From NCBI GenBank assembly GCA_946611835.1, contig CAMOEE010000156.1, forward strand, positions 1 to 6,037: a stretch of 6,037 nucleotides of DNA. The letters are read 5' to 3'. Both the position numbers and the translations under genes were made by a program. Of the stretch, positions 1 through 5,985 are shown in pieces. The number at the start of each line of letters is the position of its first letter. The stretch's first letter is position 1. The notes beneath the pieces are model-generated. The model searched no databases. It was not told where the DNA came from and was given only the letters and a program-made list of their open reading frames with translations. This DNA comes from an uncultured Treponema sp. (GTDB taxonomy: Bacteria > Spirochaetota > Spirochaetia > Treponematales > Treponemataceae).

Positions 1-1604
1 TGCCGGATTGCGTCTGCATTGCAGGCGGGCCCGAAGTTACTGCGGATCCGCTTTCTTTCCACAGCTTTGATTTTATGATTGCAGGTCAGGGCGAGCGGGC
101 CATGGTGGATCTTTTGAACCGACAATCCCTCCATGGATTGTCGGATTCAAAAGAGAATTTTCCTACGGAAAATTCTCTCTCAAATCAAACTCCACATCCT
201 GTGGAGCAAAAGGGTTTTGCTTTTGGGGTGCAGGGTGTTTATCGAAACGAAAATAAAGCTTCTGCGGGGCAATCAAATCCTATCATTCGGGCTTGTCCCC
301 TTCCGCCTGACATGACGGCTTCTCCTTATCTTGACGGAACGCTTGATGTGGCAAAATACGGCGGCGCCCTCTGGGAACTTGCGCGAGGCTGCCCTTTCAA
401 ATGCTCTTACTGCTACGAGTCAAAAGGCGAAAAGAAAATCGCTTACTTTCCCATGGAGCGGCTTGAAAAGGAAATTGAACTTTTTGCAAAAAAGAATATC
501 TCCCAGGTTTTCGTTCTTGACCCCACATACAATGCGAGCAAAGAGCGGGCAATCAAAATGCTCAAAATCATCGAGAAAAAGGCTCCGGGAATGTTCTTTT
601 ATTTTGAAGCCCGGGCGGAATTCATCGACAGGGAACTGGCCCGTGCCTTTGCCCGAATTCCCTGCTGCCTTCAGATTGGCCTGCAAAGCGCAAATCCCGA
701 AGTGCTGAAAAATGTTCACCGAACTCTGGACAAAAAGAAATTTGAGAAAAACATCGGCTTTTTGAACGAGGAAGGAGTCACTTTTGGCTTCGATTTGATT
801 TACGGTCTTCCAGGCGACAATTTCGCGGGCTTCTGCCAGAGCATCGACTTTGCGCTGGGCCTTTATCCCAACAATCTTGAGCTTTTCTGCCTGAGCGTTC
901 TTCCGGGAACGGACTTGCACGATGCGGCACAAGGTTTTGGCCTTGAATGGGAAAGCCAGCCGCCTTATCATGTTTTGCGCACGCCTCAATTCGGCGAAAA
1001 AGACCTTGCAAAGGCCGAAAAACTGTCACTGGCGACCAATCTCTTTTACACGAAAGGCCGGGCTGTGGCCTGGTTCAATTCGGTTTTGTATGTTCTACGA
1101 GAAAAACCGAGCGAGTTTTTGAAAAGTTTTGTGGAGTTTTTAAATTTGGGCGCAGATTTATCGTCTACCGCTGTTCCGCACTTCGCTAACGCTCATTCGC
1201 CGACAAGCGGCGAACGCCAGAGGCGGTGCTCCATAGCGGGCGCGCATTTTTCGCCAGAATTCAAGCAAAATCTTACTTCAACAGGCTCAATCCGTGACTG
1301 GTCAGCTGAGAAAAATTCAACTCAAATAGAAGAATTGCAAATTACTTTTGTTCAGAAGCGCTTCCAGGAAAAGCACAAAGAACGATTCCTGCCCGCCGCA
1401 GAAGATTTAATCCGAATGCACGCCGCTTTGGGACGCTGTACATTCGACGGCACAGAGTCCACTTTCACAACCCACTACCACCCCGATGATGTTATGAGCG
1501 AATACGGCACGGATATTGAGTTTTTCACTGAGAATTGTGGGAAACAAAAATGTAAAGTCAAAGTGTTTTTAGGAAAAAATGGCGTAGATTGGAAAACGGT
1601 TTAA
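1..1604 (+). CDS. B12-binding domain radical SAM protein, 5'-truncated by window edge
   Basis: The frame is open from nucleotide 3 with no stop, so the ATG at 75 is internal and the gene starts upstream of the window. The first visible residues, including AGGPEVTADP and then FDFMIAGQGE, match the end of a cobalamin-binding Rossmann domain (usual form GGPEVT...FD....GEGE). Counting from the ATG at 75, the radical SAM signature CPFKCSYC has its three cluster cysteines at 106, 110 and 113 and is followed by a TIM-barrel-like region with FYFEARAEF, LQIGLQSANPEVL and GFDLIYGLPGD. The family uses a [4Fe-4S] cluster to cleave S-adenosylmethionine, and many members also use cobalamin, often for methylation or rearrangement. 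The substrate cannot be read here. The C-terminal part (about residues 390-509) was not recognised. Two in-frame blocks, about residues 13-49 and 365-389, coincide with DNA hairpins and look like insertions. The gene converges on the outer-membrane protein gene. Confidence 0.88.
   Translation, partial: PDCVCIAGGPEVTADPLSFHSFDFMIAGQGERAMVDLLNRQSLHGLSDSKENFPTENSLSNQTPHPVEQKGFAFGVQGVYRNENKASAGQSNPIIRACPLPPDMTASPYLDGTLDVAKYGGALWELARGCPFKCSYCYESKGEKKIAYFPMERLEKEIELFAKKNISQVFVLDPTYNASKERAIKMLKIIEKKAPGMFFYFEARAEFIDRELARAFARIPCCLQIGLQSANPEVLKNVHRTLDKKKFEKNIGFLNEEGVTFGFDLIYGLPGDNFAGFCQSIDFALGLYPNNLELFCLSVLPGTDLHDAAQGFGLEWESQPPYHVLRTPQFGEKDLAKAEKLSLATNLFYTKGRAVAWFNSVLYVLREKPSEFLKSFVEFLNLGADLSSTAVPHFANAHSPTSGERQRRCSIAGAHFSPEFKQNLTSTGSIRDWSAEKNSTQIEELQITFVQKRFQEKHKERFLPAAEDLIRMHAALGRCTFDGTESTFTTHYHPDDVMSEYGTDIEFFTENCGKQKCKVKVFLGKNGVDWKTV
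110..220. repeat. Cluster of four consecutive inverted repeats inside the radical SAM CDS
   Basis: Four hairpins lie head to tail. (a) Arms 110-128 and 135-154, containing CCGACAATCC / GGATTGTCGG and extended outward by CTTTTGAA / TTCAAAAG, with one bulged A at 145. (b) Perfect 12-bp arms AGAGAATTTTCC (152-163) and GGAAAATTCTCT (167-178) with a 3-nt loop; these overlap the outer end of (a). (c) CTCCACA (190-196) / TGTGGAG (200-206). (d) GCAAAA (206-211) / TTTTGC (215-220). The block is about 111 nt and is translated in frame as a low-conservation, S/N/Q/P-rich stretch. It sits between the end of the B12-binding domain and the radical SAM domain, where a linker would tolerate extra residues. 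The inverted repeats are seen directly; calling them an inserted palindromic element is inference. Confidence 0.8.
1168..1239. repeat. Long imperfect hairpin inside the radical SAM CDS
   Basis: A nested hairpin of 72 nt. The inner stem is a perfect 7 bp, TTCGCCG (1196-1202) / CGGCGAA (1208-1214), with a 5-nt loop. The middle stems are GCAC (1178-1181) / GTGC (1226-1229) and CGCT (1184-1187) / GGCG (1222-1225, including one G-T pair). The outer stem is CCGCT (1168-1172) / AGCGG (1235-1239). It is read through in frame as an A/H/S/R-rich segment (about residues 365-389) and is more GC-rich than the flanking coding sequence. It lies after the radical SAM core, near the start of the unrecognised C-terminal region. 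Its base composition and sequence differ from the 110-220 cluster, so it would be a different element type. Confidence 0.7.
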
Positions 1605-1616
1605 TCTATTCCAGAT

Positions 1617-2957
1617 TTAAAAATGCATTCCTGCAGAAGCGGCGAACTGCCAGTAATTTTTGGTTACATTGTATGAAAGACCTGCAGCAACGGCCGGGAA
1701 AGCGATTTTTGCAAGATAAACTCGAAGTCCGCCGTTAGGGCCGTGCATAAATTCATTGTCCCCGGCTGAATTTGTACTTTTGAAATCCTGCGTATAGACG
1801 ACCTGATAATCTGAATAAGCTGAAAGCATCCCCCAGCTGAATTTTGCAAGCGCAAACTCCAGTCCGGCATTTGCACCGATAATCTTCTCTGTTATGAAAT
1901 TGCCTGGTAAAATCGTGACGGAACCGGCCTCCCGGTCAGCAAAGGAATAAATGAGATTGTTGATACCGTAGGAACCGGAAATGTGCTGATACATTCGGAG
2001 TTTTGGAGTGAAAATCGGGTGCTCTTCACCAATCGAGAATGAAAATGTCATTGGGAATCGCTGGTCAGAGTCAGAAGAATTGGTCAAGGCAAAGACTGAT
2101 GAAAGGGAGACCGAATTTGCCGACATGAAAACGCCGTTCCAGTCTGAATCAGCATATTCTAAACTGAGGGAGATTGAGCCATATCTGATAGACTCAGGCG
2201 AAAGTCCTGTATAATCATCGTGATCATCTGCGCTGAAATATCTGAATGTGTATCCGTTCTTGAAAGTCAGGTCATCGTTGATTTTTTCGCTTAGGGAGAC
2301 ACCCGTTCCGAATGCGAATGCATCATAACGAAGGACGGTTTTGTTTTCGGCATTCACGACTTTTGGCGTACTGCTGGCAATCTGTGCGAAAATCGAGACG
2401 CCGGGAATTCCGCCTCCCATTGAAGGTTTCTGGAAAGCTACGATTCCGCTCTTGGAATTTTCTGAAAAGAAGGCTCCTCCCATGAACATATGCTGACGGC
2501 CAAAGAGATTTGCATCAAAAACAACGCCACCAAACATGAAGCCCGTGCTGTTCGAATACATTGCGAAAGGCATGGGAATAAAGGAGATTTTTTCTTTTAC
2601 AGAGACATCGATTTCGGCTTCGGTGTCGGAAATCTGTTTTGTGGATACTTTTATTTCGTCAAAAAGACCGATAAGCTGTATCTGAGTTTCAAGTTCGTGG
2701 ATGTCTGTTTCGCCGATTGGCTTTCCTTTGAACGCCTTGACCCTGGCCTGCATGTATGAGTCTTTTGTGCGTTTAAGGCCTATAAAATTGATTTTTGTGA
2801 TGACCAGATTCTTGTCCAGTTCAGGAGAAGCTTCCTGTCCCGCTGATTCTGTAACTTCTGTTTTTGAAGATTCCGGCTCTTTTGCCGACTCTGTTTCCTG
2901 TGCCCAAATTGAAAATACTAAGGAAAATACGATAATAAAGCTTGTTATTTTTCTCAT
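1617..2957 (-). CDS. Outer-membrane beta-barrel protein with single POTRA domain (Omp85/BamA-TamA-like)
   Basis: The 446-residue protein starts with a Sec signal peptide: basic MRK, a hydrophobic stretch over residues 5-18, and probable cleavage after SIWA at residue 19. A Glu/Ser-rich linker (20-48) follows. Residues about 50-121 look like one POTRA domain: LVITKINFIGLKRT, then KGKPIGETDIHELETQIQLIGLFDEIKVS, then a final strand ending DVSVKEK. From about 125 to the end, alternating Gly/aromatic strands suggest a beta-barrel, and the chain ends in Phe (AGMHF), as outer-membrane proteins inserted by the BAM machinery usually do. One POTRA and a roughly 320-residue barrel are smaller than BamA (five POTRAs), and I do not see an obvious VRGF motif, so it is unlikely to be BamA itself. 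It could be a secretion, assembly or lipid-transport barrel. The start is fixed by the signal peptide; AGAG just upstream is a weak ribosome site. It is transcribed divergently from the lipoprotein gene. Confidence 0.82.
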   Translation of the reverse strand: MRKITSFIIVFSLVFSIWAQETESAKEPESSKTEVTESAGQEASPELDKNLVITKINFIGLKRTKDSYMQARVKAFKGKPIGETDIHELETQIQLIGLFDEIKVSTKQISDTEAEIDVSVKEKISFIPMPFAMYSNSTGFMFGGVVFDANLFGRQHMFMGGAFFSENSKSGIVAFQKPSMGGGIPGVSIFAQIASSTPKVVNAENKTVLRYDAFAFGTGVSLSEKINDDLTFKNGYTFRYFSADDHDDYTGLSPESIRYGSISLSLEYADSDWNGVFMSANSVSLSSVFALTNSSDSDQRFPMTFSFSIGEEHPIFTPKLRMYQHISGSYGINNLIYSFADREAGSVTILPGNFITEKIIGANAGLEFALAKFSWGMLSAYSDYQVVYTQDFKSTNSAGDNEFMHGPNGGLRVYLAKIAFPAVAAGLSYNVTKNYWQFAASAGMHF

Positions 2958-2966
2958 AATCTCTGA

Positions 2967-2995
2967 ATTGTATTGGAATTAGCTGATTTTCACAA
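2967..2995 (-). promoter_or_regulatory. Candidate sigma-70 promoter for the outer-membrane protein gene
   Basis: On the minus strand, TTGTGA (2990-2995) is followed after 17 nt by TACAAT (2967-2972), matching the -35 and -10 consensus at 4/6 and 5/6. The -10 box ends only 9 nt before the ATG at 2957, so transcription from it would begin within a few bases of the start codon. The spacing and position are seen; promoter activity is inferred. Confidence 0.4.
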
Positions 2996-3015
2996 TAACA
3001 GAAAAATGCTAGAAT
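2987..3015 (+). promoter_or_regulatory. Candidate extended -10 promoter for the lipoprotein operon
   Basis: TTTTCA (2987-2992) lies 17 nt before TAGAAT (3010-3015). The -10 box is preceded by TG at 3007-3008, giving an extended -10 (TGnTAGAAT). A start site 7 nt downstream would fall at about 3022, the A of the lipoprotein ATG, and no Shine-Dalgarno-like sequence precedes that ATG. This suggests leaderless translation. The -35 box overlaps the candidate -35 of the opposing promoter, so the two could compete. Confidence 0.45.
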
Positions 3016-3021
3016 CATAGA

Positions 3022-3603
3022 ATGAAAAAGATTCTTCTATATTTAATTCCATTTTTTCTGCTGATTTCTTGTGCCTCTTCACGCTTTGAATCAGAATTTT
3101 CTCCTGTTTATGTAACAAACACCTCAAAATATGCTATTTTGCCCACCACTTCAATGAACGGCACGGTGGATTCCCTTCAAAAGATGACGGCAAATTTCGG
3201 GAAGGATAATTCATTCGATTTTGATGTCTATGTAATATCAGATTCAAGCCAGCTTTCAATGACGATTCTAAACGAATTCGGCACGACTATGGCAAGTCTT
3301 TTTTATGACGGCCTTTCCCTTGATTTTGACTCAGTTATTTTCCCAAAACAACTCAAGGCTGAGTACATCGTTGCTGATTTTCAGTTCTGTCTTTACAATG
3401 TCGATGACTTAAAGCCCGCCCTCGAAAAAATCGGCGTAAATCTTGAAGTTACTTCTGAGCCGGCCGGCGATGAAATTGCAGAAGTCCGCACTTTGAGCAA
3501 AAAAGGAAAGGTCATTTCAAAGATTACGAAAACAGCCCTCTCAATCAAATACGAAAATTTCCTCCGCGGCTACAGCTACATTCTCAGCGAGGTCGAGCAA
3601 TGA
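3022..3603 (+). CDS. Outer-membrane-type lipoprotein, DUF3261-like (APE cluster lipoprotein)
   Basis: The 193-residue protein has a textbook lipoprotein signal: MKK, a hydrophobic stretch (4-15), and lipobox L-I-S-C with Cys17 as the lipidated residue. This fixes the start. In the mature part, the run EFGTTMASLFYDG (85-97), followed by FPKQLKAEYIVADFQFCLYNVDDLKPAL (107-134, described here by position) and RTLSKKGKVIS (156-166), resembles my recollection of DUF3261. Family features are 'fGt...tl.ydG', 'lp..l.p.yil.DlQl.lwp...L...L' and an 'R.l...G' segment near the end. DUF3261 lipoproteins occur in aryl-polyene clusters beside ketosynthase and dehydratase genes, exactly as here. Their role is unproven, but the location suggests handling of the lipid-like product at the outer membrane. 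The stop overlaps the next start as ATGA. The family call rests on pattern memory plus context, not a search. Confidence 0.72.
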   Translation: MKKILLYLIPFFLLISCASSRFESEFSPVYVTNTSKYAILPTTSMNGTVDSLQKMTANFGKDNSFDFDVYVISDSSQLSMTILNEFGTTMASLFYDGLSLDFDSVIFPKQLKAEYIVADFQFCLYNVDDLKPALEKIGVNLEVTSEPAGDEIAEVRTLSKKGKVISKITKTALSIKYENFLRGYSYILSEVEQ

Positions 3604-4844
3604 GCGGGCAAAACATATATCTCTCAAAGCCAGGTTTTATTTGTGCTGCCGGGGATTCAAGTGACACGGACACATTCATCAAAAATCTTTCTTCAGGCAA
3701 TCGGGATGGAATCAAAAAAGTTGACTGTGGTCTTGTCGGTGAAGAAGGCGTAAAGTCTTTTTATGTCGGAAAGATTGATGACTCAAAACTGAAAGCAACC
3801 GGTGACAAATTCGACATGCGTGTCCTGCAGATTCTCGATTTTGCCCTCAACTCAATCGAAGGAAGCGTAAAAAAAGCAATCTCAAAATACGGGAAAGACC
3901 GGGTGGGAGTTTGCATCGGCTCCTGCGATAACGGAAGCTACCTTTCTTTTAAGGCTCACAAATCTTTCTTTGAAACCGGCTCATTTCCTGCTGATTACGA
4001 CTTAAAGGCACAGGGAGCCGACTATCCCGCCACATTCACGAAAAACAAATTCGGTACGGGCGGAATCTGCCTTGCCTTTTCCACGGCCTGCTCTTCAAGC
4101 GCAAGCGCAATCGTAAAGGCAAAGGAACTGATTCAGGCTGGAATCTGCGATGCCGTAATTGCCGGCGGAGTTGATGTTGCCAGCGACACTGTTTTGCTGG
4201 GCTTTGACAGCCTTGAAGCAATCGACCACGAAAAAACAAATCCTTTCTCAAAAAACAGGAAGGGAATCAACATCGGTGAAGGTGCAGGCGTTTTCCTCCT
4301 TTCAAAAGATGATTTGGACGGAACAGGAATCGTGCTTGCAGGATGCGGTGAAAGCTCGGACGCAAACCATTTGACAGCCCCTCTCGCCGACGGAAGCGGA
4401 GCCGAACAGGCAATGAAAGCCGCCCTGAATGACGCAAAACTCACCCCCGCCGATATCGATTACATAAACCTCCATGGAACCGGCACACACCTGAACGACA
4501 GCATGGAAGCACGGGGAATAGAGCGCGTTTTCGGAGCTTCGGGCGGCAAGAGCCAGAGCCTTCCATGCAGCTCAACAAAACCCATGACGGGCCACACTCT
4601 GGGAGCCGCCGCCAGTCTGGAACTTGCGGCCTGTTTCTACGCCATTCAGTCACAGAAATTGCCGGCTCATGTCTGGGATGGAGTTCAGGACGAAGAAATG
4701 CCAAAACTCAATCTAGTTTCGCCTTCTTCAGCCCGGCAGACCGAATCTGCTAAAGACTGTAGCAGGCAAATCCGTACCTGTATGAGCAATTCATACGCAT
4801 TCGGCGGCTGCAACGCAAGCTTAATCATAAGGAAAATAAAATGA
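3600..4844 (+). CDS. Beta-ketoacyl-ACP synthase, FabF/FabB family, APE (ApeO/ApeR)-like
   Basis: This 414-residue, full-length thiolase-fold ketosynthase condenses an acyl chain with malonyl-ACP. The catalytic Cys164 lies in STACSSSASA, His292 in LHGTGTHLNDSMEA, and Lys327 and His332 in STKPMTGHTLGAAASLELA. The Cys-His-His set is therefore complete and the enzyme should be active rather than a chain-length factor. Other hallmarks are NPFSKNRKGINIGEGAG (214-230) and the C-terminal SNSYAFGGCNASLI. The N-terminus (IYLSKPGFICAAGDS) differs from housekeeping FabF, which usually begins with a VVTG.G-type strand, and resembles the ketosynthases found next to ApeP-type dehydratases in aryl-polyene clusters. 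A GAGG at 3589-3592 sits 7 nt before the ATG, which overlaps the upstream stop by 4 nt. The downstream dehydratase is coupled in the same way. A specialised fatty-acid role is the main alternative. Confidence 0.88.
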   Translation: MSGQNIYLSKPGFICAAGDSSDTDTFIKNLSSGNRDGIKKVDCGLVGEEGVKSFYVGKIDDSKLKATGDKFDMRVLQILDFALNSIEGSVKKAISKYGKDRVGVCIGSCDNGSYLSFKAHKSFFETGSFPADYDLKAQGADYPATFTKNKFGTGGICLAFSTACSSSASAIVKAKELIQAGICDAVIAGGVDVASDTVLLGFDSLEAIDHEKTNPFSKNRKGINIGEGAGVFLLSKDDLDGTGIVLAGCGESSDANHLTAPLADGSGAEQAMKAALNDAKLTPADIDYINLHGTGTHLNDSMEARGIERVFGASGGKSQSLPCSSTKPMTGHTLGAAASLELAACFYAIQSQKLPAHVWDGVQDEEMPKLNLVSPSSARQTESAKDCSRQIRTCMSNSYAFGGCNASLIIRKIK

Positions 4845-5281
4845 CCATAGAGCACGAAGAACTTTCAACTCTCGTTCCGCACAGGGGCAAGATGTTCATA
4901 ATCGACAGAATAACAGACGCAAAAGCTGATGAATGGATTATCGAAAGCGAGACAAAAATCACCGAAGATTTTATGTTTTACGACAAAAACGCTGGCGGAG
5001 TCCCGAATTACGCCTGTTTTGAGATTATCGCACAGACTGTCGCCGCTCTCACAGGTCTTTATGCCCGTGAAAACAATCTTCCGCCGAACATAGGCTTCAT
5101 TCTGAGCGTCACGAACCTGCATTTTGACTTTGACCTGATAAAACCTGGCGAAACCGTAAAAGTCAAAGCATTCAGGGATGCAGTCGTTGAGAACATGCAT
5201 TCATTCCGGGCAGATGTTTATCTGAAGGAAAAGCCGGCTGGCGGCGGAAAACTCACCGTAATGGAAGCAAAAGAGACATGA
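4841..5281 (+). CDS. ApeP-like 3-hydroxyacyl-ACP dehydratase (hot-dog fold)
   Basis: At 146 residues it has the length of a single hot-dog domain. VPHRGKMFIIDRI (12-24) is the N-terminal strand region shared by FabA/FabZ-type and ApeP-type dehydratases. GGVPNYACFEIIAQTVAALTGLYARE (52-77, by position) matches the central helix, with Glu61 at the place of the FabZ acidic catalytic residue and the conserved AQ after it. IGFILSV (84-90) resembles the GFLL segment that follows in ApeP proteins. The aligned 'HFPG' loop of FabZ reads MFYDKNAGGVP here, so the canonical catalytic His is not in its usual place; His14 is the only early His in a conserved motif. The likely role is dehydrating 3-hydroxyacyl-ACP made after the neighbouring ketosynthase step. 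AAGGA at 4829-4833 lies 7 nt before the ATG, which overlaps the ketosynthase stop as ATGA; the stop in turn overlaps nth. In studied APE systems ApeP works with a partner dehydratase (ApeI); none is visible here. Confidence 0.78.
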   Translation: MTIEHEELSTLVPHRGKMFIIDRITDAKADEWIIESETKITEDFMFYDKNAGGVPNYACFEIIAQTVAALTGLYARENNLPPNIGFILSVTNLHFDFDLIKPGETVKVKAFRDAVVENMHSFRADVYLKEKPAGGGKLTVMEAKET

Positions 5282-5919
5282 TGCAAAAACTTCTTTCACG
5301 AGAGCAAATCATTGAGGTCTTCACACGCTTTAAGGCGCAGAATCCAAATCCAAAATCAGAGCTGGAATACAGCACGCCTTTCACGCTTCTGGTAGCAGTC
5401 GTGCTTTCTGCCCAGGCCACGGACAAGAGCGTAAATATTGCTACCCGCGAGCTTTACAAGGTGGCAGACACAGCTCAAAAAATTCTTGCTTTGGGCGAAG
5501 AAGGCCTTATCCCTTACATAAAATCAATCGGCCTTTACAAATCCAAGGCAAAACACATAATTGCCCTTTGCGAAAAACTGATTTCTGATTTCGATGGCCA
5601 GGTTCCCCATGACAGGGAAAAGCTTATGTCTCTCAGCGGAGTCGGGCGAAAGACAGCGAATGTCGTCCTCAATGTCATCTGGGGTGAGCATACAATGCCC
5701 GTAGACACTCACCTGCTTAGAGTCGCGCCCAAAACAGGCCTGGCCCAGGGCGACACTCCCGAAAAAGTCGAAAAATCTTTGCTGGAACGCATTCCCGACG
5801 AGTTCATGGAGCACGCCCACCACTGGCTGATTTTGCACGGCCGCTATGTCTGCACGGCACGAAATCCCAAATGTGAAAATTGTCTTATAAATGATTTGTG
5901 CAAACATAATGATTTGTGA
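5278..5919 (+). CDS. nth: Endonuclease III (DNA glycosylase/AP lyase)
   Basis: The 213-residue protein matches the family's usual length (about 210). It removes oxidised pyrimidines from DNA and cleaves the abasic site in base-excision repair. Visible hallmarks, numbered from the first Met, are LSAQATD (43-49); the helix-hairpin-helix LSGVGRKTANVVLNV (119-133) with catalytic Lys125; VDTHLLRVAPKTGL (142-155) with catalytic Asp143; and the [4Fe-4S] loop C192-x6-C199-x2-C202-x5-C208. All key residues are present. Two adjacent ATGs (5278 and 5281) compete. The first gives an ATGA overlap with the dehydratase stop, like the other junctions. The second is 5 nt after AAGAG (5271-5275) and gives a protein one residue shorter; both are plausible. 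The C-terminus carries a short repeat-derived tail (NDLCKHNDL). Sharing an apparent operon with lipid-type biosynthesis genes is probably positional rather than functional. Confidence 0.95.
   Translation: MMQKLLSREQIIEVFTRFKAQNPNPKSELEYSTPFTLLVAVVLSAQATDKSVNIATRELYKVADTAQKILALGEEGLIPYIKSIGLYKSKAKHIIALCEKLISDFDGQVPHDREKLMSLSGVGRKTANVVLNVIWGEHTMPVDTHLLRVAPKTGLAQGDTPEKVEKSLLERIPDEFMEHAHHWLILHGRYVCTARNPKCENCLINDLCKHNDL
5890..5918. repeat. 11-nt direct repeat at the 3' end of nth
   Basis: AATGATTTGTG occurs at 5890-5900 and again at 5908-5918, an 18-nt period. In frame, the first copy encodes N-D-L and the start of the last cluster cysteine codon (TGC). The second encodes N-D-L and ends in the stop TGA. 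The tail after the iron-sulfur loop may thus derive from a small duplication. Confidence 0.75.
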
Positions 5920-5937
5920 TACATTAAGATACATTAA
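5918..5937. repeat. Perfect tandem decamer just after nth
   Basis: GATACATTAA is repeated twice without a gap (5918-5927 and 5928-5937). The first copy starts within the nth stop codon. Each copy contains TACATT, a weak -10-like hexamer. TTGTGC at 5896-5901 lies 18 nt before the first, so a promoter for the downstream gene is possible but poorly supported. Confidence 0.7.
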
Positions 5938-5950
5938 ATAAAAGAATACG

Positions 5951-5969
5951 AGGCCGCTAATGCGGGCTT
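5951..5969 (+). terminator. GC-rich hairpin between nth and the next gene, weak terminator or leader hairpin
   Basis: CCGC (5954-5957) pairs with GCGG (5962-5965) around a TAAT loop. One bulged G at 5966 allows G5953-C5967, G5952-T5968 and A5951-T5969 to extend the stem. Only a short CTTTAT follows, not a long T-tract, and a ribosome site begins at 5973. It could therefore end the nth transcript weakly or act as a hairpin in the leader of the next gene. Confidence 0.35.
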
Positions 5970-5972
5970 TAT

Positions 5973-5979
5973 AAAGGAG
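5973..5979 (+). promoter_or_regulatory. Strong Shine-Dalgarno for the gene at 5986
   Basis: AAAGGAG lies 6 nt before the ATG at 5986, separated by a run of T. It is the best ribosome site in the window and fixes the start of the truncated last gene, which is not translationally coupled to nth. Confidence 0.8.
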
Positions 5980-5985
5980 TTTTTT

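Noticed and set aside
75..77. ATG at 75 as the start of the radical SAM gene
   Set aside because: The same frame is open back to nucleotide 3 and encodes a typical B12-binding-domain segment (GGPEVTADP), so this Met is internal.
110..220. Rho-independent terminators or attenuator in the palindrome cluster
   Set aside because: The hairpins lie within a continuous conserved coding frame and lack following T-tracts, so termination there would break the gene.
110..220. CRISPR array
   Set aside because: The repeats are inverted and different from each other, not identical direct repeats with regular spacers.
420..989. 189-codon open frame on the minus strand
   Set aside because: It lies wholly inside the radical SAM gene, has no recognisable motif or ribosome site, and is best explained as a shadow of the real frame.
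1605..1616. Bidirectional terminator between the convergent genes
   Set aside because: The 12-nt gap and its flanks show no convincing hairpin followed by a T-run.
1617..2957. Identification as BamA
   Set aside because: Only one POTRA domain fits between the signal peptide and barrel, and no obvious VRGF motif is seen.
4036..4704. Several overlapping open frames opposite the ketosynthase gene
   Set aside because: They are Arg/Ser/Pro-rich antisense shadows of a gene with intact catalytic motifs.
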